A stretch of 64,000 bases of DNA from Gp1-AA133 sp964641665 (GTDB lineage Bacteria; Acidobacteriota; Terriglobia; Terriglobales; Acidobacteriaceae): contig CAZXKO010000038.1 in NCBI GenBank assembly GCA_964641665.1, positions 62,001 to 126,000 on the forward strand. Reading direction: 5' to 3'. The translations under genes and the position numbers were made by a program. The notes under the pieces were generated by a model. That model worked only from the letters and a program-made list of their open reading frames with translations. It was not told the origin of the DNA and did not search any database. Each line of letters opens with the position of its first letter. The first letter of the stretch is position 1. This document shows positions 51,838-60,747 of this stretch, in pieces.

Positions 51838-53184
51838 ATGAGCGCAGGTCCATTGGTTCCGATGCAGCCCGGGGGTTTCGCAGCACTACGCGCCAAACGG
51901 ACCACGCTGGCGTATCGCGCGCTGGTGTTTTTTTCCGCGGTCTATTTTCTGAGGCCAGAAGATTTTCTTCCCGGGCTGGTGGCGGTCCCGCTCGGGAAGA
52001 TCGCGGGGGGCGTCGCCTTGCTGGCGCTGATCTTCGGGGTCAAGCCGAGAGAGCGGGGCAAGCTGCCGCTCGAATGCAAGCTCCTGCTGGTGTTGCTGGC
52101 GCATATGATCCTGACGATTCCGTTCGCTTTCTGGAGGGGAGGGTCGTTCGACACGGTCGTCAACAAGTTCTCTAAAGGGGTCATCGTGGCCCTGCTGATT
52201 ACACTGGCGGTAACGAAGGCGAGCGAACTTCGCAAGCTTCTCTACATCCAGGCAGCCGGAGTAGCGGTGATCACGGTGCTCTCGATTCTCGCAAACCACA
52301 CGGACGACGGGCGGCTGATGGGAATCCAGAAAGGCATTCTGGAGAATCCGAACGATCTGGCCATCAATATCGCGATCAATTTTCCGCTGTGCCTGGCTTT
52401 CATGTTTGCAGCCAAGGGCTGTCTGCGCAAGGTGATGTGGTCATTCGGTCTAATCTGCATGATCTATGGTGTGGTGGCGACGTATTCGCGCAGCGGAATG
52501 ATCGCCATGGTCATCACAGGGTTGATCTGCTTGTGGGAGTTTGGTGTGAAGGGGCGAAGGGTCATGCTGCTGGTGAGCACAGCGATTATGGGTATTCTTG
52601 CTGTGGGCGGCCTGCTCGCCTCACCGAAGTATCTGGCTCGCATGGAGAGCCTAATCTGGCGACCGGCCGCAGGTTCCCTGGTTGAGGGCAGCATGGAGGC
52701 ACACGGTGAGGGATCGCTGGAAGCGCGCTCGGAACTGTTGAAGGAGAGTGTGAATTTGATGGTGCACCATCCGATTTTCGGGGTGGGACCGGGAAATTTC
52801 CCAATCGTCACGCAGGAATGGCGGGTGGCGCATAACACGTATACGGAATTCGGAGCAGAGGCCGGTTTCCCGGCCGTGATCTTGTTCATCGCCCTTCTGA
52901 TAAGTTCTTTGCTCAGGATCCGGCGGGTGCGGAAGCTGCCGGGATATGAGAGCGATAAGAACATCCGCTTGTGGACCGGCGCTCTATGGGCGGCCATGAT
53001 GGCCTATATCGCGGGTGCGATATTCGCGTCGACGGAGTACAACCTGTTCCCGTATTTCATGGTGGGCTACATCTGTGCGCTGTACCGGATTGCGAGCAAC
53101 CCGGCAGGGGAAGCGGCCGAGCCGAGCGGCAATGCCCAAACTCGAGGCACGAAAGAAGAACGCGAACTTGCCTGGAGTCGTTGA
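51838..53184 (+). CDS. O-antigen ligase/polymerase-like membrane protein (Wzy_C)
   Basis: A 448-residue polytopic inner-membrane protein with about ten hydrophobic helices. The Wzy_C core comprises TYSRSGMIAMVITGLICLWE near 220, a soluble periplasmic loop, and H-P-I-F-G-V-G-P-G-N-F near 310, with the conserved Arg and His of O-antigen ligases (RVAHNTYTEFGAEAG). Expected to polymerise or ligate lipid-linked units. The start is the ATG at 51838; the upstream ribosome site is weak. A 272-base gap to the next gene may carry a methyltransferase relic. Confidence 0.88.
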   Translation: MSAGPLVPMQPGGFAALRAKRTTLAYRALVFFSAVYFLRPEDFLPGLVAVPLGKIAGGVALLALIFGVKPRERGKLPLECKLLLVLLAHMILTIPFAFWRGGSFDTVVNKFSKGVIVALLITLAVTKASELRKLLYIQAAGVAVITVLSILANHTDDGRLMGIQKGILENPNDLAINIAINFPLCLAFMFAAKGCLRKVMWSFGLICMIYGVVATYSRSGMIAMVITGLICLWEFGVKGRRVMLLVSTAIMGILAVGGLLASPKYLARMESLIWRPAAGSLVEGSMEAHGEGSLEARSELLKESVNLMVHHPIFGVGPGNFPIVTQEWRVAHNTYTEFGAEAGFPAVILFIALLISSLLRIRRVRKLPGYESDKNIRLWTGALWAAMMAYIAGAIFASTEYNLFPYFMVGYICALYRIASNPAGEAAEPSGNAQTRGTKEERELAWSR

Positions 53185-53456
53185 GGAAGGCAGCTGGATG
53201 GGCAGAGCCGGTTGAACGCAGGGGCAGACGGATTCGGGCGCTGGGGATGGGACTCCAGTATCCGCTGCGGAACGGTTGGCGGGAGCACGGTTCGCGGCGA
53301 AAAGCTTGATTACATCTACGGCATGGTTGTTCTGCATCTCAATCCGGACTGCGGGCAAGCATTCAAGGTGTTGCGCGGACTATTAAGGCGGCGTGGGCGA
53401 ATCGCACTCCGGCTGCGGACGCTGCATACGGCAAGAGAGAGGTTGGGGGTGGCGCG

Positions 53457-55442
53457 GTGTGCGGGATAGCGGGAATGATTGGGCGGCAGGACGAAGCGGT
53501 GGAAGCCGCGGACGTCCGACGGATGTGTCAGACGATCGTGCACCGCGGGCCGGATGATGAGGGGATTTATGCGAAGGGCTCGGCCGGCTTGGGGATGCGG
53601 CGGCTGAGCATTATTGATCTCTCGGGTGGGCGGCAACCGATCCACAACGAAGACGGGAGCGTGTGGGTCGTCTTCAATGGAGAGATCTACAACTTTCTGG
53701 AGTTGAGGCGGGAGCTCGAAGGTCGTGGGCACAAGTTTTGCACGCATAGCGACACGGAAACGATCGTCCATCTCTACGAGGAGACGGGCGCAGACTGCGT
53801 CAAGAAGCTGCGTGGAATGTTTGCGATTGCGCTGTACGACGAGCGCAAGCAAACGCTTCTGCTGGCTCGGGACCGGTTGGGGAAGAAGCCCCTGCACTAC
53901 GCGCTGCACAATGGGCGATTGCTGTTCGGGTCGGAGATCAAGACGATTTTTGCGGTGGCGCCGGAGTTGGCGGAGGTCGATTCCGAAGGGCTGCTGCAGT
54001 ACTTCTACTTCGGCTACATTCCTGATCCTCAGACTGCGTTTCAACGCATCCACAAACTTCCACCCGGGCACGTGCTGGAGTATGCCGACGGGGAAATCAA
54101 GATACGTGAGTTCTGGGATGTGCCGGCATACGGGACGCATCCGGCGATGGCAGAAGAGGAATGCCTGGAAGAGCTGGAGCGGCGGCTGGAAGAGGCGGTG
54201 CGGATCCGGCTGATCAGCGATGTGCCATTGGGGGCGTTGCTGAGCGGAGGAGTGGATTCCTCACTCATTGTGGCCCTGATGGCGCGGGTGAGTTCGGGAC
54301 CGGTGAAGACGTTTTCGATCGGGTTTCAGGCGGAGCAGTTCAATGAGCTGAAGTACGCCCGGCTAGTCGCGGAACGGTTCGGGACCGATCATCACGAACT
54401 GATGCTGGATCCGAACCTGGAAGAGACCCTGACGTTTTTGACAGGCATGCTGGAAGAGCCGTTTGGGGACTCCTCGATGCTGCCAACGTACTATGTGAGC
54501 CGTATGGCGCGGCAGCATGTGACGGTGGCTTTGTCGGGGGACGGGGGTGACGAACTGTTTGCCGGCTACGACCGCTACGCGGTGGCGATGGAGCGGCGAA
54601 GGTTCGACCGGATGCCACGGTGGTTGGGGCGAGCTTATCGCGAGCAGTTGCATGATCGCTTGCCATCCGGGATGTACGGGAAGAACCTGGTTTGGAATGC
54701 GTCGTTGAGCCCGCGCGACCGGTACCTGGATGACGTGTCGTTCTTTCCGGCGCTGGAGCGAGAGCGGAACCTGTTCACGAAGGAATTTCTGGCGAATGTG
54801 CGCCAACTGCCGGACCCGTTGCGCCAGTGGCAGCGGTACTACGACGATGCGCCCGCGACAGACCGCCTGAGCCGGCTGATGTATCTGGACATGAAGACCT
54901 ACCTGACCGCGGACATCCTCGCCAAGGTTGACCGGATGAGTATGGCCAGCTCGTTGGAAGTGCGGGTGCCGATGCTTGATCATGAATTCGTGGAATGGGT
55001 GGCGGCGTTGCCGGTGGAGTGGAAGTTTCGTACGGGAACCCGGAAGTACATATTGAAGAAACTTGCGGAACGGTTGGGAATCCCCGCGGAGGTGCTGCAC
55101 CGCCGGAAGCAGGGTTTCCAGATGCCGCTGGTGGAGTGGATGCGCAGCGAGATCAAGGACCGGTTCCTGCAGGTGTTGCTGGAGCCCAGAACTTTGCAGC
55201 GGGAATACTTCAAGCCAGAAGCGGTGCGATCGCTGGTGGACGAGCACGTGCGCGGGCGGCGTAATCGATCGGGTCTGCTGTGGCGGATGTTGGTGCTGGA
55301 ATTGTGGCAGAGAAACTTCATCGATTCGAGGGCGAACGGGACCCGCGAACACAAGGCGCCAGAGATTCATGTGACGGAGAAGCTTCCGCAGCGAGCCTCC
55401 GTTACGGCGACCAGGGACCGCACGAGAGTGGAATTGCACTAG
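53457..55442 (+). CDS. XrtA-system amidotransferase (asparagine-synthase type)
   Basis: A 661-residue glutamine-dependent amidotransferase. The GTG start gives MCGIAGM, with Cys2 as glutaminase nucleophile; an upstream start would remove it. The glutaminase domain (HRGPDDEG near 31, FNGEIYNF near 73) covers 1-190, and the synthetase domain has the PP-loop LLSGGVDSSLIV near 260, ALSGDGGDELFAGY near 360 and KVDRMSMASSLEVRVPML near 490. The type fits the exosortase-A-system amidotransferase that modifies sugar carboxyls rather than free asparagine synthesis. The sulfotransferase gene follows in 16 bases. Confidence 0.93.
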   Translation: MCGIAGMIGRQDEAVEAADVRRMCQTIVHRGPDDEGIYAKGSAGLGMRRLSIIDLSGGRQPIHNEDGSVWVVFNGEIYNFLELRRELEGRGHKFCTHSDTETIVHLYEETGADCVKKLRGMFAIALYDERKQTLLLARDRLGKKPLHYALHNGRLLFGSEIKTIFAVAPELAEVDSEGLLQYFYFGYIPDPQTAFQRIHKLPPGHVLEYADGEIKIREFWDVPAYGTHPAMAEEECLEELERRLEEAVRIRLISDVPLGALLSGGVDSSLIVALMARVSSGPVKTFSIGFQAEQFNELKYARLVAERFGTDHHELMLDPNLEETLTFLTGMLEEPFGDSSMLPTYYVSRMARQHVTVALSGDGGDELFAGYDRYAVAMERRRFDRMPRWLGRAYREQLHDRLPSGMYGKNLVWNASLSPRDRYLDDVSFFPALERERNLFTKEFLANVRQLPDPLRQWQRYYDDAPATDRLSRLMYLDMKTYLTADILAKVDRMSMASSLEVRVPMLDHEFVEWVAALPVEWKFRTGTRKYILKKLAERLGIPAEVLHRRKQGFQMPLVEWMRSEIKDRFLQVLLEPRTLQREYFKPEAVRSLVDEHVRGRRNRSGLLWRMLVLELWQRNFIDSRANGTREHKAPEIHVTEKLPQRASVTATRDRTRVELH

Positions 55443-55457
55443 GTAAGGAGAAAAGGG

Positions 55458-56483
55458 ATGGCGACGACACAGGGCACAGAGATGGCGAAGGTCAACCAGC
55501 ATAGGACAAGCGCGCGGAGTAAGGCACCTGTCTTCGTACTGGGTTGCGGACGCTCGGGTACTACGTTGCTGTATCACATGCTGCTGTCGTCGGGGAACTT
55601 TGCCGTGTATCGGACCGAGTCCAACGCCATTAACCTGCTCGAGCCTCGTTTTGGTGATTTGAGGTTGGACTGGAATCGCCAGCGGCTGTTGAAAGCCTGG
55701 TACGAAAGCCGCCTTTATACGCTGTCGGGATTGGAGAAGGGCCCGCTCGAAGAACGGGTGAAGGCAGAGTGCCGGAATGGCGGGGACTTCCTGCGTATCA
55801 TCATGGAGGAAATGGCGCACCAGCAAGGGGTGGAGCGCTGGGCAGAATGTACGCCGGAGCATCTGCTGCACGTCGATCGCATCAAGAAGACGATCCCGGA
55901 TGCGCTGATCATTCACATCATTCGTGATGCGCGCGACGTGGCATTGTCGATGGACAAAGGATTCTGGGTCAAACCATTTCCCTGGCAGTTAGACAAGAGG
56001 CTGCTGGTCACGGGCTTGTACTGGGAATGGATCGTGCAGAGAGGCAGAGAACTCGGAAAGAAGCTGGGGTCTGACTACACCGAGGTGCACTTTGAGGACC
56101 TGGTGAAGCAGCCACACGAGACCCTGGCGAGACTGGGTCAGTTTATCGATCATAATCTTGACTACGAGCGAATTCAGAAAGTCGGCATCGGGTCCGTGAG
56201 CGAGCCCAACACGTCGTTCGAAAGCGGTGCAGGGTTCAATCCCGTTGGCCGGTGGAAGGAAAAGTTTCCCCAGGAAGAACTGAAGAGGTTTGAGGCGCTG
56301 ATCGGCCCGACGTTGGAAGAGTTGGGGTACGCGCTGGCAACCAAAGACTCAGGATTTGCCGGGCGCGCGGACCTGCAACGGTTTCGGAGCGTATATCGGA
56401 CCTACTTCAATGGCAAGTTGTGGCTTAAGGCGCATACACCACTGGGCAGGCTGATGGTGACTCGGGACCTTCAGTGGGTATGA
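55458..56483 (+). CDS. PAPS-dependent sulfotransferase
   Basis: A 341-residue cytoplasmic enzyme that should transfer sulfate from PAPS to a sugar or other acceptor. The 5'-phosphosulfate loop is LGCGRSGTTLLYHML near 30-44 and the 3'-phosphate site is RDARDVALSM near 155-164. HFEDLVKQPHETLARL and the C-terminal G-R-W-K-E-K motif are also typical. The start is the ATG after AAGGAGAAAAGGG. Last gene of the plus-strand operon, convergent with an FkbM methyltransferase (20 bases between the stops). Suggests a sulfated exopolymer; no PAPS-synthesis genes are here. Confidence 0.92.
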   Translation: MATTQGTEMAKVNQHRTSARSKAPVFVLGCGRSGTTLLYHMLLSSGNFAVYRTESNAINLLEPRFGDLRLDWNRQRLLKAWYESRLYTLSGLEKGPLEERVKAECRNGGDFLRIIMEEMAHQQGVERWAECTPEHLLHVDRIKKTIPDALIIHIIRDARDVALSMDKGFWVKPFPWQLDKRLLVTGLYWEWIVQRGRELGKKLGSDYTEVHFEDLVKQPHETLARLGQFIDHNLDYERIQKVGIGSVSEPNTSFESGAGFNPVGRWKEKFPQEELKRFEALIGPTLEELGYALATKDSGFAGRADLQRFRSVYRTYFNGKLWLKAHTPLGRLMVTRDLQWV

Positions 56484-56503
56484 AGTGCGAGGGGTCGACG
56501 GAT

Positions 56504-57322
56504 TCAATCGGGCGACGCTAAAATCTGCACGTCGCCGGGGATGACTGGGCCGGAAAACTCAAAGGGATGGCCTTGCAAGTCGGTCAGCTTGTATCCGAAT
56601 TCCGCGAGGATCGCCTGCACACCTAAGGCCGATTTCTCGGAGTGCAGCTCGCAGCAAATTGTCGTTCTGCGCGCCTTCAGGATTGAGCGAGCCCCCTCGA
56701 GCACTCTGGCTTCCTCATCTTCCACATCAATCTTCATAAAATCGGGAGGGGGATTGGTGTGGACAAAATCGTCGAGGGTGATGGTGGTGAGATCTACGGT
56801 CGGCCACTTCGACTGGCCATCCGCAATGCGCGACCCGTAGGTATTCTCGTTGACGCTGAAACGGACGGTGCGCACCGCGTCGCTAACCGGGCTGGGAACA
56901 ATCGTGACGTTTTCAAGATGGTTGGCAGCGGCATGTTTGCGAATTTCCGCGGCCGCTTTTTGAGCCGGCTCAAACGCATACACCATCTTTGCCTTGCGGG
57001 CCATCAGCAAAGAAAGGTAACCGATACTGGCGCCCAGGTCGTAGCAGATGGATCCCGGCTTTACGAGCCTGTCGATCGCGAGTTGAGTCTCCAATTCATA
57101 GGTTCCGCGGATGTGGGCGTGGCTGACGTGTTCGTCCACGACGAGAGTCATCCCCTGCAATGGGCCTGACTCGATGGACACGGTGGCGCCTTCGAGCCCC
57201 ACGAAGAAGGAAAACATCTTCCGAAAAAAATGGTAGACGGATGGATTTTTCTGAACCCATCGTTTCACGAACTTGGGAGTCAGTTGGGTGGCAGCAATGA
57301 TTGGCGCCCGCAGTATGGTCAA
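56504..57322 (-). CDS. FkbM-family SAM-dependent methyltransferase
   Basis: A 272-residue methyltransferase. The SAM site is I-C-Y-D-L-G-A-S-I-G-Y-L-S near residue 95, then V-Y-A-F-E-P near 118; the FkbM block is FMKIDVEDEEARVLEGARSI near 195. Commonly O-methylates sugars in capsules and exopolysaccharides. The start is uncertain: TTG 57322 gives the full frame, with no strong ribosome site. About 150 bases to the next gene upstream. Confidence 0.88.
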   Translation of the reverse strand: MTILRAPIIAATQLTPKFVKRWVQKNPSVYHFFRKMFSFFVGLEGATVSIESGPLQGMTLVVDEHVSHAHIRGTYELETQLAIDRLVKPGSICYDLGASIGYLSLLMARKAKMVYAFEPAQKAAAEIRKHAAANHLENVTIVPSPVSDAVRTVRFSVNENTYGSRIADGQSKWPTVDLTTITLDDFVHTNPPPDFMKIDVEDEEARVLEGARSILKARRTTICCELHSEKSALGVQAILAEFGYKLTDLQGHPFEFSGPVIPGDVQILASPD

Positions 57323-57467
57323 GGTCTGATTTTGTGGGAGCGAGGTGCCCCGTTCCTTTTCGGAAAATTCTCTAAAGAGGCTGAACTTCTCTTGTAGCGA
57401 TTGTTAACACAACACCCTATCTGACCCTCCACGGGTTTTCAAGAGCGCCGGAACTGGCAAGTCTTGT

Positions 57468-58520
57468 TCACGGCCGTTTGAGCAGTTGCTCGTACAGATC
57501 ACGCACAGCTTGCAGATTGCTTTCGTCAGCCGCGGAGGGCACGCGGCCTGACCGGGAAGTGGGCGCGTTGAGTTGCTCGTTGATGGCGCGCAGTAGAGCG
57601 GGCATGTTCGATTTCGGGATGAGGCGCAAACCTGGGGGCCGCATGCCGTTGTCGGTCGCGATCACGGCGGTGCCGACGTGCAGAGCCTCGCGTACAGAGA
57701 CGGCATCGCCGTCGTAAAGAGTGGTGCGCAGCATCAACTGGGATTGGACAATCGCCTGCAGTGTGGCGGAGTGCGGGACGTCGCCACAGAGCAAAATGTG
57801 CTCCGCGTAGGGCTGTGCATCAATCTGGTTGCGGAGGGTGTGTTCCAGGGACCCCGAACCGATCAGGACGAGGCCGGCGTTTTGAAAGTTCAATCGGACT
57901 TGTCCGAGAACCTGGATTTGGGTTGGGAGGTCATACTCGGGCTCCAGCAGTCCGACGGAGATCAGGACTGGACTGTGCCGTGCGAAGAACGAGTGCAGCG
58001 GCTCGGGCAGGGAGCCGGATGAGCCGTCTTCCGCGAGGAAAGCGTGAGGATAGATCAAGCGCGTGTTGTTCGCAGAAACACCAAGCTTGTGGAAGAAGTG
58101 GAGGATCTCGGGATTCACGGCGATCAGGCCGTCGAACCGGCGCAGAACAAACCCCGCCAGAGATTTTGGTCCCAGGGACTGCGCTTCGGGAGTTGAGGGA
58201 TAGCCGCCCGAATGAAAGGTCAGGACCGACTTACTGCCGCGCAGAAGGGTACAGGCCAAGCCCAAGGCAAGGAGCCGGAAGGTGAGCATGCCACCGAGGT
58301 GTAGATGCAGGACATCATATTGCAGGCGTCGCAGGAGTCCAATGAGTTGGGCGGCGTTTTCGGGGTAGTAGACGTCATCCGCCTCTGGCTTGCGGTGCCG
58401 GGTGATGTTGATCACCGCGCAAGAATTTCCGTTCTTGCGCAGGAAGGCGCGGATCGCCACCAGGTTGCTTTGCACTCCGCCGTGAGGAGGAGGGTAGGGA
58501 CCAAGCTGGAGCACTCTCAT
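57468..58520 (-). CDS. GT4-family glycosyltransferase
   Basis: A 350-residue retaining glycosyltransferase of the GT-B fold. LGPYPPPHGGVQSNLVAIRA near residue 6 is the donor-loop start. The second half has ISVGLLEPEYDLPTQIQVLG near 190, the E7-type motif (DAVSVREALHVGTAVIATDN) near 270 and a helical tail. Transfers a sugar to the growing unit. The gene overlaps the oxidoreductase gene by four bases (58517-58520). Confidence 0.9.
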   Translation of the reverse strand: MRVLQLGPYPPPHGGVQSNLVAIRAFLRKNGNSCAVINITRHRKPEADDVYYPENAAQLIGLLRRLQYDVLHLHLGGMLTFRLLALGLACTLLRGSKSVLTFHSGGYPSTPEAQSLGPKSLAGFVLRRFDGLIAVNPEILHFFHKLGVSANNTRLIYPHAFLAEDGSSGSLPEPLHSFFARHSPVLISVGLLEPEYDLPTQIQVLGQVRLNFQNAGLVLIGSGSLEHTLRNQIDAQPYAEHILLCGDVPHSATLQAIVQSQLMLRTTLYDGDAVSVREALHVGTAVIATDNGMRPPGLRLIPKSNMPALLRAINEQLNAPTSRSGRVPSAADESNLQAVRDLYEQLLKRP

Positions 58521-60700
58521 GGGGTGCGGGACGCGAGGAAGTTGTCGAGATCGATGGTGCAGGGCACTCGCTCGCGGGCGGACTGCAGCATGCGCAGGCA
58601 GCCGAGGGTGGAGCGGACGCCGTCGCGGACGGTGATGTCGGGGGGGCGGCCCTGTTGCAGGGCGGCGAAGAAAGCCCGCATTTGAGCCTCGTAGCCCTTT
58701 TCGGCGAACCAGCTGGAACGCTTACGAACCGAGTTCGTGCGGACGGAGGATTGCTTGAAATCCTCTGCAAAGGCGCCCATGCCGGGAGCAAAGATCTCGA
58801 CGCGCTCGCCGCCCGAGGTGCGGCTTCCGACGGTGCAGTAGGTGAGACTGGCGATGGAACCGTCGGCAAAATGGATGCTGGCGACAAGGTTGTTTTCTCC
58901 GATCGGATCCTGCTTGCCGATGGGAAGGGAATAGGCGGAAACCTCGAGGGGCTCCGAGTCCAGCAGCCAGTAGACGAGATCGATGAAGTGGCAGGCTTCG
59001 CCGAGGATCGCACCTCCGAGCGCGGGATCGGCCATCCAGTAGGCACCAGAAATGCTGGGGGAGTTGATCCGGCAATTCAGCACCGCGGGCCCAGAGCGCT
59101 TGGCGAGTTGCTCCTTGAGCGCCAGGTACGAGGGCGCATACCGACGATTGAATCCTACGGTCAGTTGCTTGCTGGTTTCATGGACGGCACTATCGAGGGC
59201 CAAGCAATCCTGCTCGGTGAGGGCCAACGGCTTCTCGACAAAAACATTTTTTCCGGCGCGCAGGGCCGCCAGTGCCTGGGAGGCGTGCTGCTGGTTCCGG
59301 CTGACGATGACGACCGTGTCGACGGAAGTATCCTTGAGAATCTCGTCGTAGTCGGAGGCGCAGTACTCGGCCCCGAAACGCATGGCATAGCTCTTGCCAC
59401 GTGAGCCATTCGACGACTGCACGGCGCGCAGGCGGATTCCCGGAGTGTTCTTCAGATTGGGCAGGTGGGTCCAGCGCGCGAGATTGCCTGCACCGACTAT
59501 GGCTACGCCGATGCTGGAAGTGGAGCCAGAGGGAGTGGTTACCTCGACTCTGCGCTTCGGTTCGAACGCGGTGACAGGATCGGGGATGTCGGCCGCAGGA
59601 TACTTGAGCAGCACTGCCAGGCTGGTGACGGCCGGATCCATGATGGTCACGTACGCTTTGGGTGCATCTTCGAGCGGAAATTGGTGCGTGATGAGGGGAG
59701 CGAGCTGCACGCGGGCCTGGGAGGTGAGCCTCAGGAACTCTTCCATGTTGCGATTCTCGGTCCAGCGCACGTAGGGCAGGGGATAGTCTTGACCCTGGCG
59801 CTCATAGGAAGCGTCATAACTTCCGGGGCCGTAGGCGCGAGCCATGAGGACCTGGATTTCCTTGAGGTAGGTTTCATACCAGGGGAAGTTGAGCTGGACC
59901 GCGCCCACGTCGACGATGCGGCCGCGGTCGCGGCAGATGTCGACGGCGAGGCGGCAGGGGGCGTCGGACTTGGCGGCGGCCGCGATAATCACGCAGTCCG
60001 CGCCAATGCCATTGGTGAGCACCTTGACTTGTGCGGGGAACTGGTCGCCGCCGGCGATTGCGGCATCGGCTCCAAGTTGGCGGGCGAGCTCCACGCGATC
60101 GGGCCTGAGGTCGGTGGCGATGACGTAGCCGCCGTGCAAGCGGGCGAGCTGAGCAATGAGTTGACCCACTAGGCCGAGTCCGATGACGGCGATTTTCTCC
60201 CCCAGGGAGAAATTGGCGATGCGCACGCCATTCAGGGCGATACTACCCAGGGTAGTGAAGCAGGCGTGTTCGAAGGGTACGTTATCGGGCACTTTGACGA
60301 CCAGGTTGCGGCCCACCAGGATGCTTTCGCCGTGCCCGGTGCCTTCGCCGCCGTAGGCAACGCGGTCTCCGAGTTCCAGGTCGCGGACGGTACTGTGCTT
60401 GTCGACGACCACTCCGGCACCTGAATATCCGAGCACGGCGTATTCACTGAACTTGGCCTTTACTTCGGCGAGGGTCCGCAGCGGACCTTGTGACTTCATC
60501 ACATTGAGAATCTTGCCGATGTAGGACGGGTTATCGGCAACCGCGCGGACCACGCCCTCCTGGTGGATGCTGGCGGTTTCAGTGCCGCTGCTGATGAGGG
60601 AATAGATGGGGCGGACAAGCACGTGATGGGGAGTCACGACGGGGTCGGGAACCTCATCGACGATGATGTGTTTCAAGCCCTTGCGCAGGAGTTGTTTCAT
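58517..60700 (-). CDS. bi-domain oxidoreductase (zinc alcohol dehydrogenase + Gfo/Idh/MocA)
   Basis: 727 residues. Residues about 1-370 are a medium-chain alcohol dehydrogenase-type domain (GYSGAGVVVDKHSTVRDLE; IGLGLVGQLIAQLARLHGG). Residues about 395-720 are a Gfo/Idh/MocA NAD(P) oxidoreductase (VAIVGAGNLARWTHLPNLKN; AGKNVFVEKPLALTEQD with catalytic EKP). Fused enzymes of this type occur in exopolysaccharide loci beside glycosyltransferases and probably oxidise a nucleotide sugar; the actual substrate is unknown. First of a two-gene overlap with the GT4 gene. Confidence 0.92.
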   Translation of the reverse strand: MKQLLRKGLKHIIVDEVPDPVVTPHHVLVRPIYSLISSGTETASIHQEGVVRAVADNPSYIGKILNVMKSQGPLRTLAEVKAKFSEYAVLGYSGAGVVVDKHSTVRDLELGDRVAYGGEGTGHGESILVGRNLVVKVPDNVPFEHACFTTLGSIALNGVRIANFSLGEKIAVIGLGLVGQLIAQLARLHGGYVIATDLRPDRVELARQLGADAAIAGGDQFPAQVKVLTNGIGADCVIIAAAAKSDAPCRLAVDICRDRGRIVDVGAVQLNFPWYETYLKEIQVLMARAYGPGSYDASYERQGQDYPLPYVRWTENRNMEEFLRLTSQARVQLAPLITHQFPLEDAPKAYVTIMDPAVTSLAVLLKYPAADIPDPVTAFEPKRRVEVTTPSGSTSSIGVAIVGAGNLARWTHLPNLKNTPGIRLRAVQSSNGSRGKSYAMRFGAEYCASDYDEILKDTSVDTVVIVSRNQQHASQALAALRAGKNVFVEKPLALTEQDCLALDSAVHETSKQLTVGFNRRYAPSYLALKEQLAKRSGPAVLNCRINSPSISGAYWMADPALGGAILGEACHFIDLVYWLLDSEPLEVSAYSLPIGKQDPIGENNLVASIHFADGSIASLTYCTVGSRTSGGERVEIFAPGMGAFAEDFKQSSVRTNSVRKRSSWFAEKGYEAQMRAFFAALQQGRPPDITVRDGVRSTLGCLRMLQSARERVPCTIDLDNFLASRTP

Positions 60701-60747
60701 CGCATCAATTTTCGGGGCAGAGGCCGTGACGCCTGTGTCCGCGGCGG

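Noticed and set aside
51750..51841. 30-codon frame overlapping the start of the ligase gene by ATGA
   Set aside because: It overlaps the 3' end of the glycosyltransferase gene, has no ribosome site and no similarity; chance is enough to explain it.
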